The position numbers were made by a program, and so were the translations under genes. DNA of 64,000 nt from Posidonia oceanica (taxonomy: Eukaryota > Streptophyta > Magnoliopsida > Alismatales > Posidoniaceae), in contig JAZBRS010000059.1 in NCBI GenBank assembly GCA_037176725.1, forward strand, positions 5,629,001-5,693,000. Reading direction: 5' to 3'. The notes beneath the pieces were generated by a model. The model was not told the DNA's origin. It worked only from the letters and a program-made list of their open reading frames with translations, and ran no database searches. Position 1 is the first letter of the stretch. The number at the start of each line of letters is the position of its first letter. Below, piece by piece: positions 24,401-36,670 of this stretch.

Positions 24401-25642
24401 TGGAAAATGGTGGGGAAAGCTTTCAATGGCCTTGGTAGTTAGTGGTCGTTGGATCGGGATATCTAGGGAGAGTCCAATCAAAATTTGAGGGTAGACACAT
24501 CATGTGCTTGTATATAGAAAATATCTGGTGTTTGGGTGTGGTGCGATGGGAGATTTCGACATGCTTGTGTTATCTGATATCTTTGATCGAATGACAACAC
24601 CAACAGATGAAATCTCATAGAGCAAAATAATAATAATAATTTCTGGATGAATTTGGATTTGTTCTTTAAACTCATAAATTTATTTAATATAATCGATAAG
24701 ATTGTACATATATAGCATAAAATTATCGTGATTCACTTTTCTTCTTGAGTTATGCAAAATTATCAAAAAAAAAAAAAGCTTTCCCTTCTTAAGTTTATAA
24801 GACTAGCTTAATTACAAAGTTGTAATTCTATTTCTCGAAATTTGAGATTTTTTTTTCAAGCAATGTGAGATGAACTACCACATCCAAATGTATTTGTTAA
24901 TACGCATGTGTTAATACATGTATTGATAAAAAGTAATGTTCTGATGAGTACATGACTAAAATATAATAATTTAAGTCTTTTTTTTTTTTTGATCTTTGAA
25001 TGTGCAATCTATGATCCTAAATAGGTGGTCCTCGCAATCTATGATCCTAAGTAGGCCCTCCAATCTTTTTCTCTAAAAATGAAAAATTCTTAATGTTTTT
25101 TCTTTTTCATTCCTCCTTTATTTAATCATCGAAAAATAAATTTTGTTCAGCAATTTAGCAAATGCAACAGAATCCAAGCAAACTGTCCCTCTTTAGCCAA
25201 TTATCCAACGAAAGTTGAGATGAATTTTGTACATACAAAACATTTTCAAATAAAGGAAAAGCATACAACAGAAGTTTGGTACAAAGAAGAATCGGCATGT
25301 GGTCCAAAGAAGCAAGTCCTCAGAGAGGAAACTAAAGAGAAGATTACGCAAGAAAGAGAAACAATGTAGCTTTAGCATTTTGCTCCAATAACATCCCTTC
25401 CTTTCTAGAGGGCAACTGCAGACATTCAGACAACACACACCGTAAAGGCGTCTGAGAAACGGATCCAAACACAGCCAGGCTTGGAAGGTGTGTAGAACTA
25501 ACTTGATGAACTCCACCCTACTAGCTTTGCTACACTAATACAGTGACTATTCTTAATATAACCTCTAATATCGAGGTGAATGTATCGGTCATGGAGCAAA
25601 TTAACGAAGGAGATGAGCGAAATATGGAGTCCACTAGACGTG

Positions 25643-26471
25643 GTACAAGTTCCAAGGACTCTTTGTGAACAGCTCGCTTGAGTAAACACAAGTTCCCACC
25701 TCTACAGAAGTTGTCTTGCACATCCAATAATGAGCTAGGGACCAAGGGAGAGGGACATCTTCTTCTCCTTCTTCTTCCTTCTTTTTTTCCGTTCTAATTA
25801 GCAGCACTCTCACAGGGTTTTATATAAGATGATAAGGATATATGATGGTACAACTTCCAAAGACTCTTTGTGAACAGCTTGAGTAATCACAAGTTCCCAC
25901 CTCTAAAGAAGTTGTCTTGCAGGCAAAAAAAAACTTGAAACCAAGGGAGAGGGACTTTTTTTTTCTTTTCCTTTTCTAATTAACAGTACTATCACTGGGT
26001 TTTATATAAGATGACAAGGATATGTGTTAGTTCCCCTCATCTTCAGTGAAGGAGACATTGCGGTGACTATATTTTGACAATAACTTCTCAGGTTGACAGA
26101 GACACTAGTGTATCAGATAAGTGGGTTGATGCATGTGCAAGAATTACAACAACAACAAGGTAGATAAAAGTATCATCCAAAGGCAGAGAATCGTTGTGCA
26201 TGCAGGATTCTGATGCAGGGATTCTTGTATAAATTACTAGGTAGATGATGGTAAGAAGGAAATCAAGGCACAACTTTCCATACAAGGAGCAGTCTCTAAG
26301 CACTGTTCACTCTGGTCTACGGATCCAAGAACACCAGGATAATTAGATGGGATTATCTGATGATCACAGAAACAGGGGAAGTACACACCCCGTTCTGATC
26401 TGTGGCCCCGGCTCTCACATGGATGTATCACTGTGTCAGGGTTTTATAAAAGGAGATGATTAGGATAAATG
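25643..26471 (-). repeat. Tandemly duplicated promoter-like modules with TATA motifs
   Basis: The words around CTTTGTGAACAGC, CACAAGTTCCCACCTCTA and AGAAGTTGTCTTGCA at 25643-25730 recur at 25848-25925. Each unit ends with GGGTTTTATATAAGATGA followed by an AAGGATAT word (25814 on, and about 182 bases later). A third, diverged GGGTTTTATAAAAGGAGATGA is at 26438. Read on the minus strand each gives a TTATATAAAACCC TATA-like box followed by a purine-rich leader. No credible protein follows; open frames at 25498-25745 minus are short and unknown. Confidence 0.6.
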
Positions 26472-26479
26472 ATTGCAAT

Positions 26480-27091
26480 TTGCAAACCCCCTTCCCCCAT
26501 TATGGTGCGGTCCAGACTGGACCATCAAGGTCATCACGTGTGTTTGATAAATTTCATTGATTCTTAATTTTATTTTATTTTTTGCTTAAAATCATATTTT
26601 GGCAGATAGTAGTAAAAGAAAGTAGAATCAATAGATTATGCTATGTCAGAAAAAATTAGAAAAATAAAAAGATAAAGAAGTGATTTTTTTACATTGAGAT
26701 TAAAGATTTTGTTGATTCTAAGGAAAATCTAATTTTATATTTATTAAAAAATTAAATACTTTTAATTATTAAATACATTAAAATCAACCAAAAAAAAAAA
26801 AACTAAAATCATCTTATATCAAACACAGCTACTGTCTTTTTTTTAAACACAGCTACTGCCTTTGATCAAAGACAAGCTGGGTTCCCTTGGCTACACGGCA
26901 TTTTGTACTTGCCTACAATACAATATGGCTTGCATCATGTGATTTTGTCAATCATTAAGGTTTATTTGAACCTTTAACAGTATCTTATTATTTAAGATGG
27001 CTCAGGAGGGGAGTTACGGTTGGCTGGAAAAACCGGTTTGGTAACTTTTATTAGGAACACTTGCTTAATATAAGTTAAACACTTGCTTAAT
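26480..27091. other. Intergenic, AT-rich, nothing recognised
   Basis: AT-rich DNA with homopolymer A/T runs. A short duplicated word, ACACTTGCTTAATA(C/T)AAG, sits immediately before the solo LTR. No gene or RNA seen. Confidence 0.4.
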
Positions 27092-27096
27092 ACAAG

Positions 27097-27614
27097 TGTT
27101 TGGAAATATATGCACACATAAGTAGAAGAGATGAAAATCTACAAGGAAAATAAACAAGAAAATAGATAATCTCAAACAAAAATAGATTTACATGGTTCAA
27201 CAATAGTCTATGTCTATGGACAGATGAGAGATGAAAGATAACTATACTTAAAAGAGTACAAAGGAGAAATGAAATTTTCCAATAAGAATGAGCAAACCTT
27301 TGAAATCCAATACACTTAAGAGAGATAATGGCGATACAATACCCACGTTAGTTTCTCAAATCTCTTGTTGAAGTCTATTTTACCATTATACATATGACTC
27401 ACATATATAGGAAAATAATCCTACCATTTTACAAATTCAAGACAACTCTTACATTCAAATTTGAAATCAAACATAAAATGATAAGAAAATCTAGATCATG
27501 TGAAATTGAATATCTTATTTTAGACTACTTTATTACTCTTCAATGAATATGTTTTCAAAAACCATATGGATAGAATAAGTGTATTAAAATTTGAAATTCA
27601 ATACATCCTCAACA
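27097..27614 (-). mobile_element. Solo LTR, Ty1/copia type (518 bp)
   Basis: The plus strand starts TGTTTGGAAA and ends CATCCTCAACA. Read on the minus strand it starts TGTTGAGGATGTATTG, a familiar copia LTR opening. Flanks are ACAAG (27092-27096) and ATAAG (27615-27619), a 5-bp target duplication with one change. Inside, GATTTACATGGTTCAAC resembles the GATTTACGTGGTTC word common in copia LTRs. No internal region is present, so it is a solo LTR made by LTR-LTR recombination. Confidence 0.65.
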
Positions 27615-27619
27615 ATAAG

Positions 27620-28897
27620 TTTCGAAAATGGACAAGAAAAATAAAGAGTTTTTTTTTGTTCGTTAAACCGTTGAAAACTTGTTTGTGTGTTTATAAAGGG
27701 TAATTAAACACAGGCCGACCGTACTGGTGGTGGGCCCCACCGTTGTCGAATTTTCCGTTTATAAATTAGATGTCTAGAACATTGTAGATCATGTGCCAAG
27801 CACTGTTTGTTTTTTTTGGACTTGGGTTAGACAATTCGACCTCATCCTTTACCCCCCCCCATAAGGTATAGCCCATCTTTTATGTAAAGTAAATTACTAA
27901 ATATATTTATGGTGTGTGAATTCATTTTTTATCGAAGTACATACTAATAAAATTTTGGGCTTTCAAGACCTCTACTTTCTAAAAAAAATGCTCATGTGAA
28001 CTGTTCTTTGTCCACTCGAGAAAGCTGTATCCTGTGTATGAATTTCTGAATTGGGTGTTCAAAAACATTTGTTTTACATGTTTTAAATTATTTAAATTTT
28101 GTAGATCAAATTTATTGCATTTGTGTTTTTTTCCTATTATGTTTTTTTAAAATTTGGGCTGCAACATTTTATTTTTGTAAAGAACCTTCTTCTTCTTTTT
28201 TGGGATGGAATGGCACCATTCAGCTATCTTTTCCCCAATATTACATATGTATATATTTTAAGTCACAGGGACCATCTTGTACGAGAACTCAGGAAGAAAC
28301 CAAAATGAAAGCTCAGCAGCACAACTACAAGGTTTGTTTTTTTTTATTTGAAGCGACAGCTGCCAAGTTTGTTGAATTAATTATGTATGATTCGCAGGCC
28401 GCCTGCCAGATAGCTATGAATTATAGGTGTTGCATCTTCCATTCAAGCTGTCATATTTGATTAATAAATCTCATGTCTGCATTTCAGAGGTAAAATGTGA
28501 AAAACTATTACCAATAGGTTAATATTGTGATTTACCAATGCATTAGTCTTGCAAGCAAGATTTTGGCTACAATAAGGTCTAAATTTTGTTGCATGTGTGG
28601 ATCTAAAATTCTGTAAGAATGTTCTGTACATTTTCTGGACACGGTACTAGATATTCCGTACATTCTTGGCTACAAGATTGATACAGATTTGAATGCAAGT
28701 TGTATTAGCAAGTTTAGTCCTTGCATTTTTTGTCCCAATGTTCTGATAAACCTAACAATGCTCCTAATACATTTCTACTTCTCATATTTCTCTTAATACC
28801 TTTAACTAGCTCAATTTTTTGTTTCCATAGCCCTAAGTTAGCATTTGATTGACATCGTGCTAAACAAACGTTATATGACATGAAATTTACCTCAATA
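27620..28897. other. Intergenic, no supported gene
   Basis: AT-rich sequence with short open frames on the plus strand (28123-28460) that lack recognisable motifs. No element boundary found. Confidence 0.4.
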
Positions 28898-28905
28898 TCC
28901 GTTTA
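28898..28905. repeat. 8-bp target-site duplication, left, of hAT-like element 1
   Basis: TCCGTTTA here pairs with TCCGTCTA at 30616-30623 (7 of 8 identical), directly abutting the terminal inverted repeats. Confidence 0.65.
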
Positions 28906-30615
28906 TAGGCCTGTAAATGGAGAGAATATTTACCCGCAATCCGCCCCGACCAGTCTCGTTTTATACAGCTAAGGGTTAAAATATTTCTACCTTGTTACCC
29001 GTTTACCCGTCACCCGCTCTACCCGTATTCTCATATGGTACGGATAAGGGTTACTGTCTATCCTATTACCCGTTTACCCGCAGTATAAGGGTTATTACAG
29101 TAAATTTACTTAACAATATAAATATAAAATATGTTATATATATATATATACCCTAACTTTCTCCTTTCTCCTCTAACCCTAACTCTCTCCTCCTTCTCAA
29201 ATCTCACTCTCACCTCAGCCGTCAGCACCCAATCTCCTCTCTCCGCTCCTCCGCCTCCTCCGGCCCCTCGCCTCCTCTGGAACATTGGAAGTATGTGTAT
29301 TTTACGTTGCTTGTCTGCTATCTGAAATATTTTATATGAAAATAGTAGACTACCTAAATGAATATTTTGTTGATATACTCTTTCTTGCTTTCTTGCAGGT
29401 TTATTCTCAGTGGTTGGCTTCTTGTAGCAATTAATTTTATTCTCTGCAGGGGCTTTGTGGTCCTTAACAAGTAAGTAAATGTCTGTCCTTTATGTATGGA
29501 ATCATTGTTATGTATCTTTAGTTCTGCAGATATGCTTTATTTTGTGATGCGTTAGTGTATTTGGATTTCCACTTTGTCAGTTGTCATTTTACGTTGCTTG
29601 TCTACTATTTGAAATGAACTTGGGTGTTCCTCTCTTGTTACAGAGATCTGTAACTTATTCCTGTGTCAGATATCATGACTTATTAATTTCCTCTTTATGT
29701 GTTTGATAAGCTTTCTTTGTAATTTTCAGGTTGTTTTTCTCACACAAACAATAGCGCCACCACTGGTAAGATAATAATTGAATTGTAGAAGAAAAACTTT
29801 CATTATTTCTTCTGATTTACTTTCTCCTTTTGGCTTTCTAGTACATATTTCATATCCAAGGTATTGAGTGATCTTTTGCATCTTGTCTTCTGATTCAGGT
29901 AAACTGTTAGTTCTCTCTCATAATGGGGCTAGTGGTGTATACCCCGACTGTACTGATTTGGCTACAAGCTGTTGATGATGGTGCAGACTTCGTTGACTAT
30001 CCTGTTCAAGTTACACTAGATCGTGTTCTTATATGTCAGAGTTCTATAAACATCATGCAGACAACCACCATTCTATTGCTCGAAAATGCTAATGTTTTGT
30101 GTACTCTGATTTCAATTCTATTGCTTTTTTTTCTTTTGGAAGACAGATGTAGTCAATGTTATGATAATTGTATCTAATTTCTATAATTGTAGACAGAAGT
30201 GGATTCTGTTGTTATTGTTAAAAGACTTTCTATGTTCTAGCATAAGGAAGTGGATTCTGATGTTACTATCAAAATACTTTCTATCTGCTAGCATAGAAAT
30301 TTCATGTTTGAATACTTTCTATCTTCTAATTGTTTCAGAATGTTGATTAGAATGATTTTCGCTCAATGTTGCTCATTATTTCAATGATTTTAGAAGTCAA
30401 ATGAGATATTCAAATATTTTTTTTTCTTAAACATAAATTTACCCAATTACCCATTTACCCTACCCGTTCTATATCCTAATATGGGTAACAGGGCGGGTAA
30501 GGGTAGAAACTTAGAGAATGCGGGTCTATACCCGCCCCGTTACCCGTTAGAAATTAAAGGATAAAGGTATGGGTAAGGCCATACCCGTCCCGTACCCGTC
30601 CCGTTTACAGGCCTA
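28906..30615. mobile_element. hAT-like non-autonomous DNA transposon, element 1 (1,710 bp)
   Basis: The element opens TAGGCCTGTAAATGG and closes with its inverse (TAGGCCTGTAAACGG when reverse-complemented), 14 of 15 matching. It is flanked by an 8-bp duplication, the hAT signature. Subterminal regions on both sides are full of ACCCG/TACCCGT words, typical of hAT subterminal transposase-binding repeats. No transposase is visible. The middle (29150-29300) holds a pyrimidine-rich TCTCTCC/CCTCCG leader-like stretch and T-rich segments ending in TTCTTGCAG or CTGCAG, resembling exon-intron sequence captured from a gene. A word TTTTACGTTGCTTGTCTRCTAT is duplicated at about 29299 and 29586. Confidence 0.75.
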
Positions 30616-30623
30616 TCCGTCTA

Positions 30624-33600
30624 CATCTTGCTTCAATACCTTTATTAACCATTACCTTTCTTTCTTCTTCCAAATTGCATCATATGTTAACTATACCTAA
30701 AGCATACACCAAATTAATATTAAATCATATGAAACTAGAATAACAACATAATCACTACTAACAATATATTGAATTATAATTACACAACTATAATTAACAT
30801 CATAATACCAAAAATTTCAATTTTTATATTAACATATTAAAACTAGCACATTAGCATGGATAAAATTAATTAGTAAGTGACTAAAGTTGAATACATGAGA
30901 TTAAAAACCTTAAATCTACCATAATAAAAAAAATTGAACAAAAGAAAAAACATACTTATAAGAATTTTGAATCAAAGTCAACTGAATTAAGAAAGTAAAT
31001 ATACTACATAAAATAGACCAACAAAAAGGAAATTCTTGACTTAATATAAATCCTTAAATTAAGTATGATAATAATAATCATTATTATAACAAGTTTTACA
31101 TAAAATACTAAGTCAGACTTAAATTAATACAATTCTATTTTTAGTGTTTTAACTATAACATGAAATAAACCTTAAAATATCAAAAACTCTAATTTAATAT
31201 CTCAGCCAAACCCTAACATCTTAATAAGGACAACATTTGGAGGAGGGGGTGAGTAAAAATTGTATAAGGGTAAGTTAATAATTTTAATGCTTGAGATTGA
31301 GCTTGACTAAGTTCTTGTTAATGGTTGTTAATAGAGTCGGAGAAAAGGTTACCGTAAGAATACGGAGTTAAGGAATTTGGATTCAACGAGGGTATTAAGA
31401 GAAATCTTAAGAGTAGAGAAATCTTAGGAGCATTGTCAGGTATATTAAGAATATAATGACAAAAAAACCTCACTCATATAAGTGCAGTATTTCTTGCAAA
31501 TAAGTACGAACAAGTCAGTGTCGATCAGTTAGACAAATATTTTATCCATGGGATGGAAACATGGAACTTTCATAATTTACTAGATACTCCAACAAGGATC
31601 CTGTAAGGTTGGTACATGAGTGACGTCAGCAGCGTACTGACATAAGCACACTGGTTCTTGCTACAATAACACAAACAAAGGCTGCGTTTGGGAACACTAG
31701 CAGTTAGTCGGCCTTGTGAAGATAAGCTGTAAAGTTTACCCAATGGTGTAAATATTTGAGGATTTATAGGAACCAACCGCATCATTAGGCTACCGAATAA
31801 AATAAAATAAAGATTGTGTTTAGGAACCAATAGATTATTTGTTCAATTGATAGTTGAACAATAATTGGCTACTGACATGTTAAATAAAAATAAATAAATA
31901 ACAATTTAGAAAGAAGAAGAAAAAAAATTGAGTGCTATGTGATTATTTGATTTTTTGTTGTTAGACCTGTCAGACCAAAAAATCTAGGTTACCCAAAATG
32001 TCAGTCTGTAGAAAATTTTTAAGTTGAAATTTTTTTATAGTGGTGGGTTCAAAGGACTATGTAGCCAGCCCAATCACTTCTTCTCTTTAGGTAATGTACG
32101 ACTAGTCCGAGGCATCACAAAATCATAATTCTTGCATATCATTTTGCTCTAAACACAACAAACCCTCCAAGTCTTTTTAAGAAACCATAACTTGATTAAT
32201 CTGCCATGTTTTTCTAAGACTAGATCAATTTGCGACAACACAATCCCAAAAATAAGACCAGCACCAGAACTTCATGAAGCATTTATAACGCTGGAAAAAG
32301 CCTTACAAGTCTTGAACCATCAATTTAGATTGTGGACTTCTTAAGCCTTGTTATATAGAGCAGCCCAGTCTGCAAAGCAAGGTTTCCAGGATGAACTGCA
32401 TCCCAAGATTGATGATGCTTGGCTAGGCCTCGGATGTGTAATTCAGAGTGGTTATTACCTCTTTGGTAGTGCAATTCAATGCCAAAAATTCCAATTAAGA
32501 ATTGTAGAACCTTAGTCTCTATCTTCTATTCTTCTCCTGGTAAAGGACAAATATACCCTTCTGTATTGGGAATGTCTACAGAAATATGGAACTGCACTAA
32601 TGTTGATGTAACAGATGCAATCACTTCCTCACTTTCTTTTGTAAGGACAGTTCGGCCACTTCCCTTTACAAAGATCGGAAATTGCTTTCATCTTCATCTC
32701 TTGACAATTACAAGCAATTCAGGCAAACACGCCTTGTGGCAATTCTTCATGGTCCCTCTCACCTAGAACAAATAGAAGTTAGATTAGCTGGATTATCCAA
32801 ACATAATGCTCATATTCCTCAACCAATCTTCAGCCATTGTTCTAGAAAAATATGACTTCTGAATTTAAGGCATGCTTTCATAACAGGTGAAGTAACAAGG
32901 TTATGCTTTCACATTAACCCAAGAAATCTTTTTGAGCTCATATCAAAATCCCTGGGATTTATTGTATCAAAGAAAGCATGGATAAACACCTTAATTAGCC
33001 TGCCTCAATACTTCAATTCAAAACACAACTTGCTGTGAAAGTTAAATACGATGTTGAAAAATCTAATCTAAGAAATTAGCTAGATGACTTTAAGGTGAAA
33101 GTGTCAACGATTCAAAGCAGTCATAAAACCCATTAAATTCTTTCAGAAAAAACATACCACAATGTAGCTGAAAAACCATTCAACTATAGACATTTGTTGC
33201 TACACAGAATTTGGAATGCTCCTTTCAATTGTAAATGCCATTTAGCAAGTACTTCAAAATTTCCAGGTTAACAGACAGTGCCAACAAGGAGTACCTGATC
33301 AAAATCTCTAGACAATCATCAATGCCGTTAGGATGAGAACTTAACATACTAAAGCTTTAAAAGCTATGAAGAAACTGATGTCCTCTCAGACTTCACAATC
33401 AGGTAATTTTTGAAGCACATGATCCATAACTGATCTGCTATTTAGATAGGAAATTCATTTCCATCACAGCAATTTGATAGGTTCAACAGATTAGAAAATT
33501 GATGCGAAAGAGATTTCATATATATGCTTACCACCAGCATAATCTTTATCACCTCCATAATCTTCAAATTCATGAATTTCTTGAAAAGGAAGGCCTACAT

Positions 33601-34355
33601 CAAACCTAATTATCATACTTTAACAATTTAGTTCTCACAATTAAGAGGCTCTGATCAGAATCTATGTGCAGTTGCAAGTTGGGAAGAAGGAATTCTTGGC
33701 TTATAACAAAAAGAACAAGGTCATTTCAACATGCATACTACCTATAGCACACAATCTGAAACTGCTTCAGAATTAATCCTTCCATTGAATTGGCAATCTG
33801 AAAGGTTGTTGAGTTCAAACATGTAAGGAAAGAATCAGGACCCTAAATGCTCAACCAGCTCTGGGAGCTTCCAAGCGAGTGAACAGAGTAATAAAATATG
33901 TATTGACTTACATATTTCTCCACTATTGTGGAATATATATAAATATATATGATATTTCTCACTGCTAGATTTTCCAGTCGTTAAGGTTTAATGAAGTAGA
34001 CCTGAATCTAAAACTAATAGCCAATTTTAAATTCTTCAATGCATTTGTCACACTTCTATATCAGCAGATTACATTGTGGAATTTTATTCAACCAAACACC
34101 TGGACAGCAGGATATGATTATTTGGTTGGCTTTTAATGAAATTACATTTACTAGATATGGCATAATTTTGGCATGCTTTCTTGTGAAGGAGAACAGACAA
34201 AGAAGTTGTCAAGCAAGGCAGATTGTTGAATTTACCAAACTCTTAGACAGCAGGAACCATCATTTGGTTGGCATTTAATGAAACCACTCTTTTAAATGTC
34301 ACTAGACATGACAATATTTTACATGCTAACTTTTTGAGGAGAGCGGAGGAGGAAG
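30624..34355. other. Intergenic, AT-rich, upstream of the MYB pseudogene
   Basis: About 3.7 kb with no convincing gene. At 31680-31860 a GGCTGCGTTTGGGAAC word and a later TTTAGGAACC word suggest another decayed MITE without firm ends. Short exon-like islands on the minus strand near 33295-33797 do not keep a common reading phase. Confidence 0.4.
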
Positions 34356-35330
34356 ATGTCAAAGAAGCTCTGCTGCCCCAAAGAAGGGATCAAGAAAGGA
34401 GCTTGGACGAGCTAAGAAGACAAGTTGCTGACAGACTACAACAGAGCTCATGGCCTGGGTAAATGGGGAAGCTTATCAAGAAATGCAGGTAAGGTTGCTC
34501 CCAGGACTGGGAGAAGTCCATGCTTTCAGCATAATCATTATTGCGAACTTGGTTTCAGGGTTGAAAAGGTGTGGAAAGAATTGTAGGTTAAGATGGGTGA
34601 ATTATTTGAGACCAGATATCAAAAGAGGGAACATCATCGACGATGAAGAACTGATTATCAGGCTACATAAACTGCTTGGTAATAGGCATATGTATGATTG
34701 TGTCTTTTCATATGTTGCTTCTCATTTTGGAATAAGCAATAGGTTACCAAAGGCTTGTCCTGTTCTTATCATTTGTTCTCTGGTTTTCTGTCGGTGTGTA
34801 AACCCTAAAATTTATTGGCTCATAAAAAACATCTTGAAGAAAGTGATAAGAAGATGACGCAGCCGGAACTGTGATCTCGGAATCCACCAACAACAAGAGC
34901 CCCTCGAGTCCACGAGGGGAAGAAATGAAACGCTGGAAATTTTATTCAAAAACTAGCAAAAACCCCTTACATCCGTCTACTTCATTATATTGGAGAGACT
35001 CGAATTCAACATAACAAACAACCCTAACAATACTCTAACAACTTCCATAGGAGAAGAATACATAAGGAAAGATATTATTACACTAATGAACGATTGCCTT
35101 GGAATGTCGAAGAGAAGTTGGGAAAGACATGACCTATGTTAGTGTACAACATTTGTGGTATCTTGTTCTGTCCTTTTTTTTCCATTAAAATTTTCACACA
35201 ATAAAAAGAATATATGATTTAGCATAGTCTAAGCGACAAAAAAAAATCATGAAGGATTCTTTTAGGTAAGTTTCATTGTAGTCATTCGGATACTCGAAAC
35301 TTATCGAGTGGATACTTGATGGTCTCTACG

Positions 35331-36472
35331 TTGGAGTGCAAATGGATACGATATATCTATAAAATATCTATATCTGTATCTGTTTATAAGTAGATACGGA
35401 TACGATTTTTTGAATTTGAACGGATATAAATATGTTTTTTGAATTTTCAACGGATACAGATATAGATAATTTACAGATATCCGTATATATATATATATAT
35501 ATATACAACTTTTTATATCTCAATATCTAATCATTAGATTAAAATTCTAAACCGCTAGATATGATCGAAACTATTTAAAATACTTGTATATAAAAAATCA
35601 AGTGATTTTGAAATTACTAAGTACTAAATTTAACATGTACTTGTTATAACTTATTTAGCTTATTATAGCTCATAAAGAACCATTGAATTTGTACATGAAT
35701 AGATCTATATGCTATAGGTTTCTAAATGATATGAATTTTGATATGTACCTGATCTAGATGATGTATATTAAGATCTATGGATTACATTTTAGTTTTGAAA
35801 CTTATAATTTAAAGATCTAGTGGTTCTTGTTTTAAAACCGTTGAATTTGTACATGAATATATATGTATATTAAGAGTTTCTAAATTATGTAAATTTTAAC
35901 GTGTATCTAATCTAGATGATTAGATTAAGATTCATGGATCACATTTTGATTTTTTCAAATTATTTATCTAGTTTACAAATATTTTACTTTGTCATTTATA
36001 GGATTTTACTAACTTTAATTAACAAAAATGTTACAAAATGTGATAGTTTTTTATTAATCATTAATTAATTATACATCCATAATAGTAGAATATTAAAATT
36101 TGGATTCATAATTTCATCTCTTTTTAAAAAAGGTAAGTCTAATCAATCATTATGTCTAATTTATTTTTATTTTTGATATATATTATTTTTATTTCATATA
36201 TACTAAATAACTTAAAATATATAAATATATAAAAATCTTATTGATGATTTGCTTAATTATGTAATGTATATATTGTCATATCTGTTTTTATATCCGACTT
36301 TATACGTATCCGATTCCCTTTTATCCGTTTTGTATCCGTATTTGTTTTATGAGGATATAGATATATAATTTTTCTATCCGTATGATATCCGTATCCGTAT
36401 CTACATTTCGAAAACGAATACGTATATGGTAACACTCATATCCGTACCATATCCAATCCGTTTGCACCCCTA
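35331..36472. mobile_element. hAT-like non-autonomous element 2 (1,142 bp) in MYB pseudogene intron 2
   Basis: Left end TTGGAGTGCAAATGGA and right end (reverse-complemented) TAGGGGTGCAAACGGA form an imperfect inverted repeat, flanked by a perfect 8-bp duplication TCTCTACG at 35323-35330 and 36473-36480. Subterminal regions carry many GGATACGGATA / TATCCGTATCCG words in opposite orientations on the two sides. The AT-rich core has no transposase frame. Confidence 0.75.
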
Positions 36473-36514
36473 TCTCTACGTATTCGCTGATGCAAACAAA
36501 TGGAAGTGATTACA

Positions 36515-36670
36515 GTCCATTTTTCAATGAATTAATTAAAAGAAAGGAACAAATTCTAACATTGTCATTCTTTGCTTACTAAGATGGTCCTTGTCCATTT
36601 TACAATGAATTAATTAAAAGAAAGGAATATATTCTAACATTGCCATTCTTTGCTTACTCAGATGATCCTT
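36515..36670 (+). repeat. 78-bp tandem duplication across the intron 2/exon 3 boundary of the MYB pseudogene
   Basis: Unit 1 (36515-36592) and unit 2 (36593-36670) both run GTCCATTTT.CAATGAATT through TTTGCTTACT.AGATG.TCCTT. Unit 1 reads AAG|ATGGTCC, keeping the Trp codon but followed by non-MYB sequence. Unit 2 reads CAG|ATGATCC, the real exon 3 start but with Trp changed to a stop. Confidence 0.85.

Noticed and set aside
33295..33797. Three short exon-like islands on the minus strand (33797-33742, about 33597-33533, 33339-33295) with plausible splice ends
   Set aside because: Their phases do not join into one frame and no family is recognisable.
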